A stretch of DNA of 49,073 nt from Armatimonadota bacterium (GCA_031081585.1 JAVHLY010000022.1:1-49073); one strand, 5' to 3'. Shown: positions 39,393-48,598, counted from the first letter of the stretch. Notes: a model not told the origin generated them from the letters alone. Program-made: numbers and translations.

Positions 39393-40649
39393 GTGGACCG
39401 GATGCGGGCAGACGCCAGGGACATCCAGGTGAACGAGGCCCGGCTGCGGCAGACGCTGGAGCGCCTGGCCGAGATCGGGGCGACAGCCGGGGGCGGCGTC
39501 ACGCGCCTAGCACTGTCGGACGAGGACCGGGCCGCGCGCGACCTGCTGGCCGCCTGGATGGCGGATGCCGGGCTGGCCGTCCGCGTCGACGACGTGGGCA
39601 ACCTGTACGGCCACCGTCCCGGGACCACTCCGCAGGCCGACCCGGTCCTCTTCGGCTCCCACCTCGACACGGTGATCCGCGGCGGGCGGTTCGACGGGGC
39701 GCTCGGCGTGGCGGCCGCGCTCGAGGTGGTCCGTAGCCTCCAGGACGCCGGCGTGCGCACCGCCCGCCCGCTGGTGGTGGTCAACTGGACCAACGAGGAG
39801 GGCGTGCGCTTCCAGCCCGGCATGCTCGGCAGCGGTGTCGTGGCCGGGCGGTTCGACCGGGCCTTCGCAGACAGCCGCACTGACGCCACCGGCGTGACCT
39901 TCGGCGAAGCCCTGGAGCGGATCGGCTACCGCGGGGAGCCCGCGGCCCGGGTGAGCCGCTTCGCCGCCTACCTGGAGCTGCACATCGAACAGGGCCCCCG
40001 GCTGGAGGACGCCGGTGCGGCCATCGGCGCGGTGGAGGGGATCGACGGCATCGTCTGGTCCCGCTACACCCTCACCGGCCGCGCCGGCCACGCCGGGACC
40101 ACGCCCATGGACCGGCGGTGCGACGCGCTCCTGGCCGCAGCCGAGCGGGTGCTCGCCGCCGCCCGGCTACCCGACGAGTTCGGTCGGGACGTGCGGGCGA
40201 CAGTCGGGGCGTTGACGGTCCTCCCCGGGGCGGTGAACGTCATCCCCGAACAGGTCACCTTCACCCTGGACCTGCGCGCGCCGGACCGGGAGACGCTGGA
40301 GGCGGCCGCCACAGCCTTCCACACCGGCACCGAGGCCCTGGCCGCGCGGGGATACACGGTCCACCACGAGCGGCTCCAGTTCACCGAGCCGACGCGGTTT
40401 CCCTCCGCGGTGGTGGAACGGGTCGAGGCCGCGGCCCGGCGGCGCGGGCTCCCTGTCCTGCGCCTGACCTCCGGTGCCGGCCACGATGCCAAGTACATGG
40501 CGGACCTCGGACCCACCGCCATGATCTTCGTCCCCTGTCGGGGCGGCGTGAGCCACGCTGAGGACGAGTTCGTCACCTGGAGGAGCGCGGCCCAGGGGGC
40601 GCAGGTGTTGCTGGACCTGGTGCTGGACCTGGCCGGGAGCGGGCTGTAG
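39393..40649 (+). CDS. M20-family N-carbamoyl amino acid/allantoate-type amidohydrolase
   Basis: A 418-residue zinc hydrolase of the hydantoinase/carbamoylase branch of M20. Metal-binding and family blocks are LFGSHLDTVIRGGRFDGALG, WTNEEGVRF, YLELHIEQGP, GHAGTTPMDRR and TSGAGHDAKYMADLGPTAMI. Enzymes of this type remove the carbamoyl group from N-carbamoyl amino acids, allantoate or ureidoglycine; the sequence does not decide which. The GTG at 39393 follows GGGAGGGAGGGGGC. It converges on the ABC importer operon 46 bases away, which might bring in a related nitrogen compound. Annotations as beta-ureidopropionase are possible. Confidence 0.88.
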   Translation: MDRMRADARDIQVNEARLRQTLERLAEIGATAGGGVTRLALSDEDRAARDLLAAWMADAGLAVRVDDVGNLYGHRPGTTPQADPVLFGSHLDTVIRGGRFDGALGVAAALEVVRSLQDAGVRTARPLVVVNWTNEEGVRFQPGMLGSGVVAGRFDRAFADSRTDATGVTFGEALERIGYRGEPAARVSRFAAYLELHIEQGPRLEDAGAAIGAVEGIDGIVWSRYTLTGRAGHAGTTPMDRRCDALLAAAERVLAAARLPDEFGRDVRATVGALTVLPGAVNVIPEQVTFTLDLRAPDRETLEAAATAFHTGTEALAARGYTVHHERLQFTEPTRFPSAVVERVEAAARRRGLPVLRLTSGAGHDAKYMADLGPTAMIFVPCRGGVSHAEDEFVTWRSAAQGAQVLLDLVLDLAGSGL

Positions 40650-40695
40650 GGCGGTGACCACATCGTGGCGGACATCGCTGTGGTGGACGCGCGCC

Positions 40696-42180
40696 TCACA
40701 ACAGCAGGTAGCGCCGTCGCACCTCGTGGTTCGCCTGCAGGGCCTCCACGGTGCCCTCGAACCGGATCCGGCCATCGTCGATGACGTAGCCGCGGTCCGC
40801 GAGCCGCAGCGCCGCCCCCACGTTCTGTTCGGCCAGCAGCACGGTGAGGCCGGTGGCTTTGAGCTGGCGGATGCGATCCTCCAGGACCCGGACCAGCCGC
40901 GGCGCAAGCCCCTCCATGGGCTCGTCCAGCAGGAGGAGGTCCGGATTGCCCACCAGCGCACGGGCGATGGCCAGCATCTTCTGCTCGCCCCCCGAGAGGT
41001 GGCTGCCCCGGTGGTGCCGCTTCTCCCGCAGGACCGGGAACAGCTCGAAGACGCGGTCGAAAGTCCAGTACCCCTGGCCGCGGGCGGCCACCTCCAGGTT
41101 CTCCCACACCGTCAGGTCGGGGAAGATGCGCCGGTCGTCGGGCACGTACCCCGCGCCCAGGCGGGCCACCGTGTGGGGCGGCAGCCCCACCACGTCCCGG
41201 TCCCGGTAGCGGACGGCCCCGCGCCGGGGCGGCACCAGCCCCACCACGCTCTTCAGGGTGGTGCTCTTCCCCGCGCCGTTGCGGCCCAGCAGGAAGACCG
41301 CCTCGCCCTCCCGCACCTGCAACGAGACGTCGAACAGCACGTGGCTCAACCCGTAGTAGGTGTGTAGCCCCTCCGCCTGGAGCAGGGGTTTGCCTGCCCT
41401 GCCCGCGGTCTCGGAGCGGACCGCCGGGGCCTCGGCCTCCTCGCCACCCAGGTAGGCTCGCTGCACCTCCGGGTCGGCCCGGACCTGGTCGGGGGACCCG
41501 GCAGCGATGGTCCGTCCCTGGTGCATGACCACCACGCGGTGGGCGGTGGAGAACACCACCTCCATGTCGTGCTCGCAGAACAGGACCGAAAGCCCCCGTT
41601 CCCGGTTCAGGCGGGTGATGAGCTGCAGGGTGGAGGCGGTCTCCTCAGGGGACATCCCCGCGGTGGGCTCGTCCAGCACCAGCAGCCGCGGTCGGCTGGC
41701 CAGGGCCAGGGCGATTTCCAGGATGCGCTGGTCCCCGTGGGACAGGGTCCCCGCCAGCCGGTGCGATTGGCCGTGCAGGCCCGTCACCTCCAGGATTTCC
41801 CGGGTCTGGTCCACCGCGAACCGGCTCGCGGGCCGGACCAGCTCAAAGCCCTTGCGGGCGTGGGCCAGGCACGCGGCGTGCACGTTCTCGAACACCGACA
41901 GCCGCGAGAACACGTTGGCGATCTGAAAGGTGCGCCCTACACCGGCGCGGCACCGGCGGTGGGCGGGCCAGCGGGTCACGTCCACCCCGCCGAACACCAC
42001 CCGGCCCCGATCCGGCCGCAGGACTCCCGTGACGAGGTTGAAGAGGGTGGTCTTGCCCGCGCCGTTGGGCCCGATGACCGCCACCACCTCGCCCGCGTGC
42101 ACGGACAGGGAGGCCCCGCGCACCGCGGGAAACCTCTGGAAGGAGCGGTGCAGGTCGTCGACGCGGAGCAGTTCAGCCAC
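40696..42180 (-). CDS. Fused LivG-LivF-type ABC ATPase
   Basis: A 494-residue protein holding two complete ATPase domains. The N-terminal half is LivG-like (Walker A GPNGAGKT at 37-44, signature LSHGDQRILEIALAL, Walker B LLVLDEPTAGMSPEE). The C-terminal half is LivF-like (GRNGAGKS, LSGGEQKMLAIARALV, LLLLDEPMEGLAPRLV). A linker of about 20 residues with EEAEAPAVRSETAGRAG joins them. These subunits are normally separate; here one gene powers the LivH-LivM channel. It starts with GTG, overlapping the livM stop by eight bases. An exact substrate cannot be given; the family carries branched-chain amino acids, amides and related compounds. Confidence 0.92.
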   Translation of the reverse strand: MAELLRVDDLHRSFQRFPAVRGASLSVHAGEVVAVIGPNGAGKTTLFNLVTGVLRPDRGRVVFGGVDVTRWPAHRRCRAGVGRTFQIANVFSRLSVFENVHAACLAHARKGFELVRPASRFAVDQTREILEVTGLHGQSHRLAGTLSHGDQRILEIALALASRPRLLVLDEPTAGMSPEETASTLQLITRLNRERGLSVLFCEHDMEVVFSTAHRVVVMHQGRTIAAGSPDQVRADPEVQRAYLGGEEAEAPAVRSETAGRAGKPLLQAEGLHTYYGLSHVLFDVSLQVREGEAVFLLGRNGAGKSTTLKSVVGLVPPRRGAVRYRDRDVVGLPPHTVARLGAGYVPDDRRIFPDLTVWENLEVAARGQGYWTFDRVFELFPVLREKRHHRGSHLSGGEQKMLAIARALVGNPDLLLLDEPMEGLAPRLVRVLEDRIRQLKATGLTVLLAEQNVGAALRLADRGYVIDDGRIRFEGTVEALQANHEVRRRYLLL

Positions 42181-43129
42181 GGACGTTTCCCGCGGTCGCC
42201 GGCCGGGCGGAGGGGGTCCGGTGCGCGGTCCACCGTTGCTGCAGGTGGCCCATGATGCCCTCGGGGAGGAAGAAGATGAGGAGGATGAGCAGCATGCCCA
42301 GCGCGAGCGTCCAGTACTCCGTGTGGCGTCCCAACAGGGTCCGCAGCCCCACCACCACCGCCGCGCCCACCAGGGGCCCGGAGAAGGTGAACCACCCGCC
42401 CAGCAGGCACATCACCAGGATCTCCAGGGACAGGACCCAGAACAGCATGCTGGGGAACACGGACCGCTCCAGGGCCACGTACAGCACCCCCGCTACGCCC
42501 GCGAAGAAGGCCGCCAGCACGATGGCCGCCAGCTGGTGGATTCGCACGTCCACGCCCATCACCTCGGACCGCTGCGGGTTGTCGCGGATGGCCTGCAGGG
42601 TGAGCCCGAAGGGCGACCGCACCACAGCCCACAGGGCGCCCAGGGAGGCGGCCACGCCCCCGGCCACCAGGGCGTACGCGCCCGGAAGGGTCTGCAGGAC
42701 GGGCGGCAGGGGGATCCCGTGGATCCCGTTGTCTCCGCCCGTGACGGGGTACCACCGCAGGGCCACGATCCACACGAAGGACCCGAGGGACAGCTGCAGC
42801 ATGCCGAAGTACAGGCGCGACAGCCGCACGCAGAAGAAGCCGATCACGAGCCCCGCTACCCCTGCGGCCAGCGGACCCGAAAGGAAGGCCAGCCATACGG
42901 GCCAGCCCAGGCGCGTGATCCCCACCGCGGCGGTGTATGCGCCGATCCCGTAGAACACGCCGTGGTGGAACTGGTACAGCCCCCCGTAACCGAGCACCAG
43001 GTTCAGACTGGTGGCCAGCAACCCCGTCACCAGCACCAGGGCCAGCAGGTACAGGAAGAAGGGCGGCAGGATCGCGGGAGCCGCCGCCAACGCGGCCAAT
43101 GCGAGCCCCAGGAGGATCCGGCCGCTCAC
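42173..43129 (-). CDS. livM: LivM-type ABC permease
   Basis: A 318-residue membrane protein of the LivM family. Blocks include LNLVLGYGGLYQFHHGVFYG, IGFFCVRLSRLYFGMLQLSL and the coupling segment QAIRDNPQRSEVMGVDVRIH. About eight to ten helices are visible, such as ILPPFFLYLLALVLVTGLLA. The GTG start shares bases with the livH TGA (GTGA), and a GTG three bases earlier is also possible. The frame extends far upstream inside livH in another frame, which is not coding. It pairs with LivH and the fused ATPase. Confidence 0.9.
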   Translation of the reverse strand: MSGRILLGLALAALAAAPAILPPFFLYLLALVLVTGLLATSLNLVLGYGGLYQFHHGVFYGIGAYTAAVGITRLGWPVWLAFLSGPLAAGVAGLVIGFFCVRLSRLYFGMLQLSLGSFVWIVALRWYPVTGGDNGIHGIPLPPVLQTLPGAYALVAGGVAASLGALWAVVRSPFGLTLQAIRDNPQRSEVMGVDVRIHQLAAIVLAAFFAGVAGVLYVALERSVFPSMLFWVLSLEILVMCLLGGWFTFSGPLVGAAVVVGLRTLLGRHTEYWTLALGMLLILLIFFLPEGIMGHLQQRWTAHRTPSARPATAGNVRG

Positions 43130-44016
43130 CACGCGGACCGCAACAGGCCTGTGGGCCGCACCAGCAGCACCGCCGCGGTGACCGCGTAGGGGAACGCCAC
43201 GGCGAACTGCGGCCAGACCAGCAGGCCCACAGACTGGGTGACCCCGAATAGCAGGGAACCCGCCAGGGCGCCCCACAGGTTGCCCAGGCCGCCCACGATC
43301 ACGATGAGGAAGCTGTCGATGAGCAAGCTGTGGTCCATGCCCAGCATGATGCTGGTGGTGGGCGCCACCAACGCCCCGCCCAGGCCGGCCAGGAAGCAGC
43401 CCAGGGCGAAGGCCATCCCGAAGACCCGGTTCACGTCCACGCCCAGCACCGCCACCATGTCCCGGTCGGTCGCGGCGGCCCTGGCAACCCTGCCCGCCCG
43501 GGTGCGGTGGGTGAACAGCCACAGGCCCAGACCCACCAGCGGCCCGGCAGCCAGCAGCACCAGGTTGAACGTGGGCAGGGCGACCCCCAGGACGGTCACC
43601 GCGCCCTGCAGCGACGGTGGCGGCACCAGGGACCGGTAGGTGGGTCCCCACAGCAGCTTCACCGCGTCATTGAGGATCAGCATCACCCCGAAGGTGAACA
43701 GGATGAGCATGAGGTGCTCGCGGTGGTACAGCCGCGAGAGCAGGAGCCGCTCCAGGACCAGGCCCACGGCCGCGGTGACCAGGGGGGCGGCGGCCAGGGC
43801 CAGCCACAGGCCCGCGGGGTGGGCGCCGACGGCCTCGGCCACCGTCCACGCCACGAAGGCGCCCAGCATGTACAGAGACCCGTGGAACACGTTGGGCACC
43901 CGCAGGACGCCCAGGATCAGGGTGAGCCCCGCCGAGACGATGAACAGGATCATCGCCCGGCTGAGACCCACGAGAACCTGGCCAAGGACAGCAGGCAGAT
44001 CCACGCCCGCAACCAC
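43126..44016 (-). CDS. livH: LivH-type ABC permease
   Basis: A 296-residue membrane permease. The LivH hallmarks are GLTLILGVLRVPNVFHGSLY near the N-terminus, VGLVLERLLLSRLYHREHLM, TRAGRVARAAATDRDMVAVL and LGGALVAPTTSIMLGMDHSL. Helices fill most of the rest. The start is GTG at 44016; GTG at 44004 (VDLPAVLGQVL) is an alternative. It lies 33 bases after the GH88-like gene on the same strand, so the importer genes are split by that enzyme gene: binding protein, hydrolase, then channel. Confidence 0.9.
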   Translation of the reverse strand: MVAGVDLPAVLGQVLVGLSRAMILFIVSAGLTLILGVLRVPNVFHGSLYMLGAFVAWTVAEAVGAHPAGLWLALAAAPLVTAAVGLVLERLLLSRLYHREHLMLILFTFGVMLILNDAVKLLWGPTYRSLVPPPSLQGAVTVLGVALPTFNLVLLAAGPLVGLGLWLFTHRTRAGRVARAAATDRDMVAVLGVDVNRVFGMAFALGCFLAGLGGALVAPTTSIMLGMDHSLLIDSFLIVIVGGLGNLWGALAGSLLFGVTQSVGLLVWPQFAVAFPYAVTAAVLLVRPTGLLRSAW

Positions 44017-44049
44017 CCCGCCCTCGCCGACGCCTCAGCCCGGCAAGGT

Positions 44050-45216
44050 CTAGCCTCTATATCCCGTCGACCTGAGACTCAGCAGGGTCTCGAGCAAGTA
44101 GAAGTCTCCCCACAACAGCTCGTGCTCGGGGGCCACCCCGGCGTTCCGGTTGAAGCAGCCGGCGAGCACCATGCCGGGTGGCCTGGGATCCCCGCGTCCC
44201 AAGGGGGTCAGGTAGCCCTGGACCACACAGCGCGCCAGCTCGACCCCCGCCCGCGCCAGCGGGCGCAGCCGGGCCTCCTCGTCCAGGACCCTTGCCAGTT
44301 CCACCAATCCCGCGGCCGCCACGACAGCGGCCGAGGTGTCCACCGGGCACGCGGGAATGTTGGGGTCTGTGAGGTCCCACCAGGGCACGCCCGTGGGGGC
44401 CCGGTGGGCCATGAGGAAGCCCACTGCCTGCTCCAGGGCCTCCAGGTAGCGCGACCAGCGCGTGTGCAGATACGCCAGGACGAGGCCATGGATGAACCAA
44501 GCCTGCCCGCGGGCCCACGTGGAGTCGGCACTGTAGCCGAGCAAGGTCCACCGGCCCTGGGGGGCGCCGGTCTCCGGGTGGAAGTCGATGAATTCCCACG
44601 TGGATCCATCCGGACGCATGAACCACTCCACGGTGCGGTCCGCGTGGGCCGCGCACAGGTCCCGGTACCAGGCCTCCCCGGTTTCCCTCCAGGCCCACCA
44701 GGGCAGCAGCAGGTTGATGTAGATGTTGTCCACCGCCGTGATGAAACTCCCGTGTGTACCCCAGCGCGTCTGCCCGCCTCCTGCGTCGGAGGCGCCCCGC
44801 ACGCGCACCTGGTGGCCCACCGGGGACTGACGGGCACGGGGGTTGTACATGCCCGCAACCTTGGGGGCCACCCGGAGGGCGTGCTGACGCAGGGCCTCGT
44901 CGCCGAACAGCTGGTACCCCCGCGCGCAGGAAAAGTAGTACAGCGCAGACCGGAACATGTCGTCCTGGTCCTGGTACGTCAGCAGCTCTTCGGTCAGCCG
45001 CAGGCCCAACGTCCGGAGGTCCTCCCGCCCACGGTGGAGCGCGGCGTACCACAGGGCGCACACCCAGTGGCCCCCACACCACTCGCTCTCCTCGGTGGAG
45101 AGCCATTCGCCCGTGTCCGGGTCGGCGTAGTAGGGAAACCGATCTCCCACCGCAGCCGCTGTGGACTCGACCCGGTCCAGACAGCGTTCCAGCGCCTCCT
45201 CCGCCCAGTCTGCCAT
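44050..45216 (-). CDS. GH88-like (unsaturated uronyl hydrolase-type) glycoside hydrolase
   Basis: A 388-residue protein with an (alpha/alpha)6-barrel pattern. TWARGQAWFIHGLVLAYLHT, CPVDTSAAVVAAAGLVELAR and the C-terminal ELLWGDFYLLETLLSL match the GH88 family. Early segments DRFPYYADPDTGEWLSTEES and WCGGHWVCALWYAA fit too. No signal peptide is seen, as expected for an enzyme that splits imported unsaturated disaccharides. It sits inside a branched-chain amino acid type importer operon, between the binding protein and livH, which is unexpected and may point to an amino-sugar or glycoconjugate substrate. Catalytic aspartates were not assigned with certainty. GH105 is the closest alternative. 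Confidence 0.75.
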   Translation of the reverse strand: MADWAEEALERCLDRVESTAAAVGDRFPYYADPDTGEWLSTEESEWCGGHWVCALWYAALHRGREDLRTLGLRLTEELLTYQDQDDMFRSALYYFSCARGYQLFGDEALRQHALRVAPKVAGMYNPRARQSPVGHQVRVRGASDAGGGQTRWGTHGSFITAVDNIYINLLLPWWAWRETGEAWYRDLCAAHADRTVEWFMRPDGSTWEFIDFHPETGAPQGRWTLLGYSADSTWARGQAWFIHGLVLAYLHTRWSRYLEALEQAVGFLMAHRAPTGVPWWDLTDPNIPACPVDTSAAVVAAAGLVELARVLDEEARLRPLARAGVELARCVVQGYLTPLGRGDPRPPGMVLAGCFNRNAGVAPEHELLWGDFYLLETLLSLRSTGYRG

Positions 45217-45242
45217 GCCGGACTTCCCCGGACGGGCGGGCG

Positions 45243-46475
45243 CTAGCGTGCCTGCCGCCGCGATCGCTCGATGTCCTCGCAGGTGGGCATCACGTCGCTG
45301 GGCGGAACCGTGACGAGGTCACCTCCCACCAGAAAGGGAAAGCGGGGGTCGCGTCGGGTCACCCCGAAGATCATGGGGAGGACCACTTGGTGATCACAAG
45401 CGCGCATCTCCACCTCTCCCACGGGGCTGGGGATCCGCAAGTTTTCCAGGGCGTCCACGAACCGTTCGCGGTCCAGAGACCGGGCCCGGCGGTAGGCTTC
45501 CGCGATGAGGTGAGCGGTGACGTAGCCGTGGAAGGCCGGGAACCCGGGCGGGGTACCGTAGGCAGCCTGGAAGTCCTGCACGAACTTCCGGTTCGCGGGG
45601 GTGTCCGGGTAGTAGAACAGGTAGTCCGTGGTTCCCATCACGCCTTCCGGGGCTGCGGCGCCCAGCGGTCGCAGCACCGTGGCATCGATGGCGGTGTGGA
45701 TGGCGGCGGGGATCCGCTCCGCGAACCCGATCACCTTCATGGTGCGGAGCACGTTGGCCATGCCCCCTCCACCCGTCCCGAAGAACACCGCCTGCGGCCG
45801 CGCCTGCAGGATCTGGGTCAGGTAGGGAACCAGGTCTGGCTCGCCCAGCCTCCACCAGGTCTGGCCCAGGAGCTGTACCTCCGGGTTCTTCCGCTTCATG
45901 AAGCGCACGAAGGATCGCGTGATCTGCTGGCCGTACTCGTAGTCCTCGGCACCGATCCAGAATCTGGTGTAGCCCTTCCGGGCCACACCTTCCGCCAGGG
46001 CCTTGCCCGCCATGGCAGTGTTCTCCGTGGTGCTGAACACGTACCGGTGGCCCTTGGCCCCCGTGATGTCCTCGCTCTTGGCGATCCACACGAAGAGGGG
46101 CACGCGTTGCTCCCGTGCGAAGACGGACACCGCGAGGGCGGTGGAACTGCTCAGAATCCCGGCGAGGAGGTCCACCCGCTCCTGCAGGACCAGCTCCCGC
46201 GCCATGCTCAGCCCGATCTCCGGGCTGAACTTCTCGTCCCGGGTGACGAACTCGATGCGGGCGCCGTGGATCCCGTCCCGGTTGATCTCCTGCAGGGCCA
46301 GCTTGAACCCGTTGAGGGCGTCGTTAGCGAACACCGCGGCCGGGCCGCTGTAGGTGTCCACGATCCCCACCTTGATGTTGCGGTCCAGGCGCACTGCGGG
46401 GGCTGCGCTGGCACCGGCTACAGCTGCCGCCGCCAGCGCGCCCACGGTTACCAGCACCCACGCCCTACGGCGCAT
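45243..46475 (-). CDS. ABC transporter substrate-binding protein (Leu/Ile/Val-type)
   Basis: A 410-residue periplasmic-binding protein of the LivJ-like class. The signal peptide covers residues 1-25. The mature part opens IKVGIVDTYSGPAAVFANDA, then ALQEINRDGIHGARIEFVTR and SPEIGLSMARELVLQERVDL. The Ser/Thr-rich ligand loop GILSSSTALAVS and AFHGYVTAHLIAEAYRRA also fit the family. The ATG at 46475 follows AAGGGGGCTGGGCG; the frame is open to 46541. It delivers an unknown ligand to LivH-LivM and is encoded upstream of the GH88-like gene, 27 bases away. Confidence 0.9.
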   Translation of the reverse strand: MRRRAWVLVTVGALAAAAVAGASAAPAVRLDRNIKVGIVDTYSGPAAVFANDALNGFKLALQEINRDGIHGARIEFVTRDEKFSPEIGLSMARELVLQERVDLLAGILSSSTALAVSVFAREQRVPLFVWIAKSEDITGAKGHRYVFSTTENTAMAGKALAEGVARKGYTRFWIGAEDYEYGQQITRSFVRFMKRKNPEVQLLGQTWWRLGEPDLVPYLTQILQARPQAVFFGTGGGGMANVLRTMKVIGFAERIPAAIHTAIDATVLRPLGAAAPEGVMGTTDYLFYYPDTPANRKFVQDFQAAYGTPPGFPAFHGYVTAHLIAEAYRRARSLDRERFVDALENLRIPSPVGEVEMRACDHQVVLPMIFGVTRRDPRFPFLVGGDLVTVPPSDVMPTCEDIERSRRQAR

Positions 46476-46554
46476 GTCGCCCAGCCCCCTTTCGACGTTG
46501 CGTTCTCTGCAGTGCTCGGTAGTTCTGCACGGAGGGAGCACGGGCCTGCCGGCC

Positions 46555-47706
46555 TCAGCCCCCCGCGGGTATCACGTCACGCAGGGCCGTCTCGAACCGG
46601 TCGACCTCCACAGGGGTGCCCACGGAGACCCGGATCCACGTGGCCCCTGGGGGCCCCGGCCGGACGACGACCCCACGGCGCAGGAGGTCGCGCCCCACCT
46701 GATCCGCGGGCCGACCCACGTCGAGCCAGACGAAGTTCGCCACGCTCGGGTAGGTGCGCAGGTGGAGCCGTTCGGCCAGCTGGTGCAGCCGGGTCCGTCC
46801 CTCCGCCACCACCTGCAGGGTGCGCGCCACGTGGTTCTGGTCCCCCAGGGCCGCGAGGGCCGCCGCCTGTGCAGGGGAGGAGACCTGGAAGGGCTCCCGC
46901 ACCCGCACCACGGCCTCCACGACCTCCGGAGGTGCCACGAGGTACCCGACCCGCAGGCCCGCGAGCCCGTACACCTTGGAGAAGCTGTGCAGCACAGCCA
47001 CCCGTCGACCGTCGCGGACCCAGCGCACGCCGTCCGGGTAGTCCGGTGCCGCAGCCCGGGCGAACTCCGCGTACGCTTCGTCCAGCACCACCAGGGCGTC
47101 CTCCGGCACTCGGTCCAGGAACGCCCCAAGCTCCGCCTCCGACACGTAAGTCCCGGTGGGGTTGTTGGGATTGCACACCATCACCAGGCTCGCGCCCCTG
47201 GCTGCCTCGGCCATCCGGGCCAGGTCATGACGGCCGCCGCCGTCCAGGGGGACCCGGACCTCCACCGCCTCCTGCAGCCGTGCGGTCGCCGGGTACATGG
47301 GGAAGCTGGGCCACGCGTACACCGCCGTCCGGCCGGCGTCCAGGTACGCCTCTGCCAGGAGCTTGAGCAACGCAGCACTGCCTGCCCCCACGACCACGTG
47401 CGCGGCAGAGACTCCGTGCCGTGCGGCCAGCGCCTCCCGCAGCTCAGCACAGTCGTCGTCGGGGTAGCGGGCCCACTTCGAGCTCGCGTGGGCTGACGCC
47501 TCCAGGGCCAGCGGGGAAGGGCCCAGAGGGTTCTCGTTGGACGCCAGGTACACCAGGGAGGCTGAGCCCTCCGCGCGGACAGGGAAACGCTCCCCCGACA
47601 CGTACGCGGGGATGTCTTTGAGCACGGCCCTGGCATGGGGATCCATCGCCGCCCCGGCGAAGATGGGGTTCGCCCCGATCCGGCCGCTTCCTTGTGGGGT
47701 CGCCAT
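46555..47706 (-). CDS. hisC: Histidinol-phosphate aminotransferase-like enzyme
   Basis: A 383-residue PLP-dependent fold-type I aminotransferase. It shows LASNENPLGPSPLALEA, the RYPDDDCAELREALAARHGV block, VMVCNPNNPTGTYVSEAELG, VLDEAYAEFA and the PLP lysine in HSFSKVYGLAGLRVGY, all standard for HisC. No other histidine genes are near. In this place, upstream of an importer operon on the same strand, it might act on an imported amino compound. The ATG at 47646 (MDPHARAVLKDIPAYVSG) would give 363 residues and fits the family start better; neither start has a clear ribosome site. Confidence 0.87.
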   Translation of the reverse strand: MATPQGSGRIGANPIFAGAAMDPHARAVLKDIPAYVSGERFPVRAEGSASLVYLASNENPLGPSPLALEASAHASSKWARYPDDDCAELREALAARHGVSAAHVVVGAGSAALLKLLAEAYLDAGRTAVYAWPSFPMYPATARLQEAVEVRVPLDGGGRHDLARMAEAARGASLVMVCNPNNPTGTYVSEAELGAFLDRVPEDALVVLDEAYAEFARAAAPDYPDGVRWVRDGRRVAVLHSFSKVYGLAGLRVGYLVAPPEVVEAVVRVREPFQVSSPAQAAALAALGDQNHVARTLQVVAEGRTRLHQLAERLHLRTYPSVANFVWLDVGRPADQVGRDLLRRGVVVRPGPPGATWIRVSVGTPVEVDRFETALRDVIPAGG

Positions 47707-47749
47707 GCAATTTCGGTGGGGGCGTCAGCGGGGGTGCGAGAGGCCGTGC

Positions 47750-47755
47750 TAGAAT
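47750..47755 (+). promoter_or_regulatory. -10 element of tRNA-His
   Basis: TAGAAT lies 13 bases before the tRNA. The region is shared with the divergent hisC-like gene. No clear -35 is seen. Confidence 0.5.
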
Positions 47756-47768
47756 GGATGGCGAGTGC

Positions 47769-47847
47769 GGTGGCCGTAGCTCAGTCCGGTTAGAGCGCCT
47801 GGCTGTGGCCCAGGAGGTCGCGGGTTCGAATCCCGTCGGTCACCCCA
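47769..47847 (+). tRNA. tRNA-His (anticodon GTG)
   Basis: Acceptor GTGGCCG (47770-47776) pairs with CGGTCAC (47837-47843) with one G-T pair. The extra G-1 (47769) faces C73 (47844), the mark of tRNA-His. The anticodon loop CTGTGGC within CCTGG/CCAGG gives GTG. The T arm is CGGGTTCGAATCCCG, and CCA is encoded at 47845-47847. Confidence 0.96.
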
Positions 47848-48004
47848 GAGCGCATCCTTTCGCGGTCCACCAGGATCCGGTCCTGCCTCCAACGGTTTAG
47901 GGAAGTGGTCCAACCCTCACACCGCGCCCCCAGACCCTCGCCGACCGACGGTGAGCGAGGTTGCGCCACCGGGACGTCAACACGCTCAGCGGGAGGAGAC
48001 CCAC

Positions 48005-48547
48005 GTGCTCGAGGTACTCAGGACCCTGCTGGTCAACCAGTACGGAGCGGCCCTGAGCACGCTCAAGGCCGCCGTGGACGCCTGCCCCGACACCGCCTGG
48101 GACGCGCCCGTGGTGAACCATACCTTCTCGCAGGTGGTCTTCCACACACTCTACTTCACCGACCTCTACCTCGGGCGCGACGACGAGGCCGCCTTCCGAC
48201 GGCAGCCCTTTCACCGCCAGCTCGCCCCCCTCTTCGCCGACCTTCCCGTAGAGGTCGAGCCGTTCGAGGTCCCCCCGCGCCCGTACAGCCGGGCCGTGCT
48301 CCTCACCTACTGGGACGCCTGCCGGTGCAAGGTGGGTGAGGTCCTGGCCGCGGAGACGGCGGAAAGTCTCGGCGCCGCTGACAGCTTGGGCGGGCCGTTC
48401 ACCCGGGCGGAGCGGCATGTCTACAACATCCGCCATATCCACCACCATGCCGCGCAACTGGGACTCCGGTTGAGACTCGACACGGGCACGGGGGTCCGAT
48501 GGGTGGGATCGGGATGGCGTGAGGGGACACCGGGCGAGCGTCCCTGA
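48005..48547 (+). CDS. DinB-family (four-helix metal-binding) protein
   Basis: A 180-residue protein of the DinB/YfiT-like superfamily. It opens with VLEVLRTLLVNQYGAALSTL, has HTFSQVVFHTLYFTDLYLGR with the first metal histidine, and near the end HVYNIRHIHHHAAQLGLRLR with the paired histidines that complete the site. Members include thiol-dependent transferases and stress proteins; the reaction is unknown. The GTG at 48005 has GGGAGGAG eight bases upstream; the frame is open to 47951. It seems to be transcribed alone, after tRNA-His and ahead of two hairpins. Confidence 0.85.
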   Translation: MLEVLRTLLVNQYGAALSTLKAAVDACPDTAWDAPVVNHTFSQVVFHTLYFTDLYLGRDDEAAFRRQPFHRQLAPLFADLPVEVEPFEVPPRPYSRAVLLTYWDACRCKVGEVLAAETAESLGAADSLGGPFTRAERHVYNIRHIHHHAAQLGLRLRLDTGTGVRWVGSGWREGTPGERP

Positions 48548-48598
48548 GCGTCCCGTCGGCGTCGGAGACCGCGGGCAGTCCCGGCATGGACTCAGCCC

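Noticed and set aside
44050-44062. TAGCCTCTATA near the end of the GH88-like gene, similar to the Ku promoter repeat
   Set aside because: It lies inside the last codons and stop of a coding gene as a single copy, so chance is the simplest explanation.
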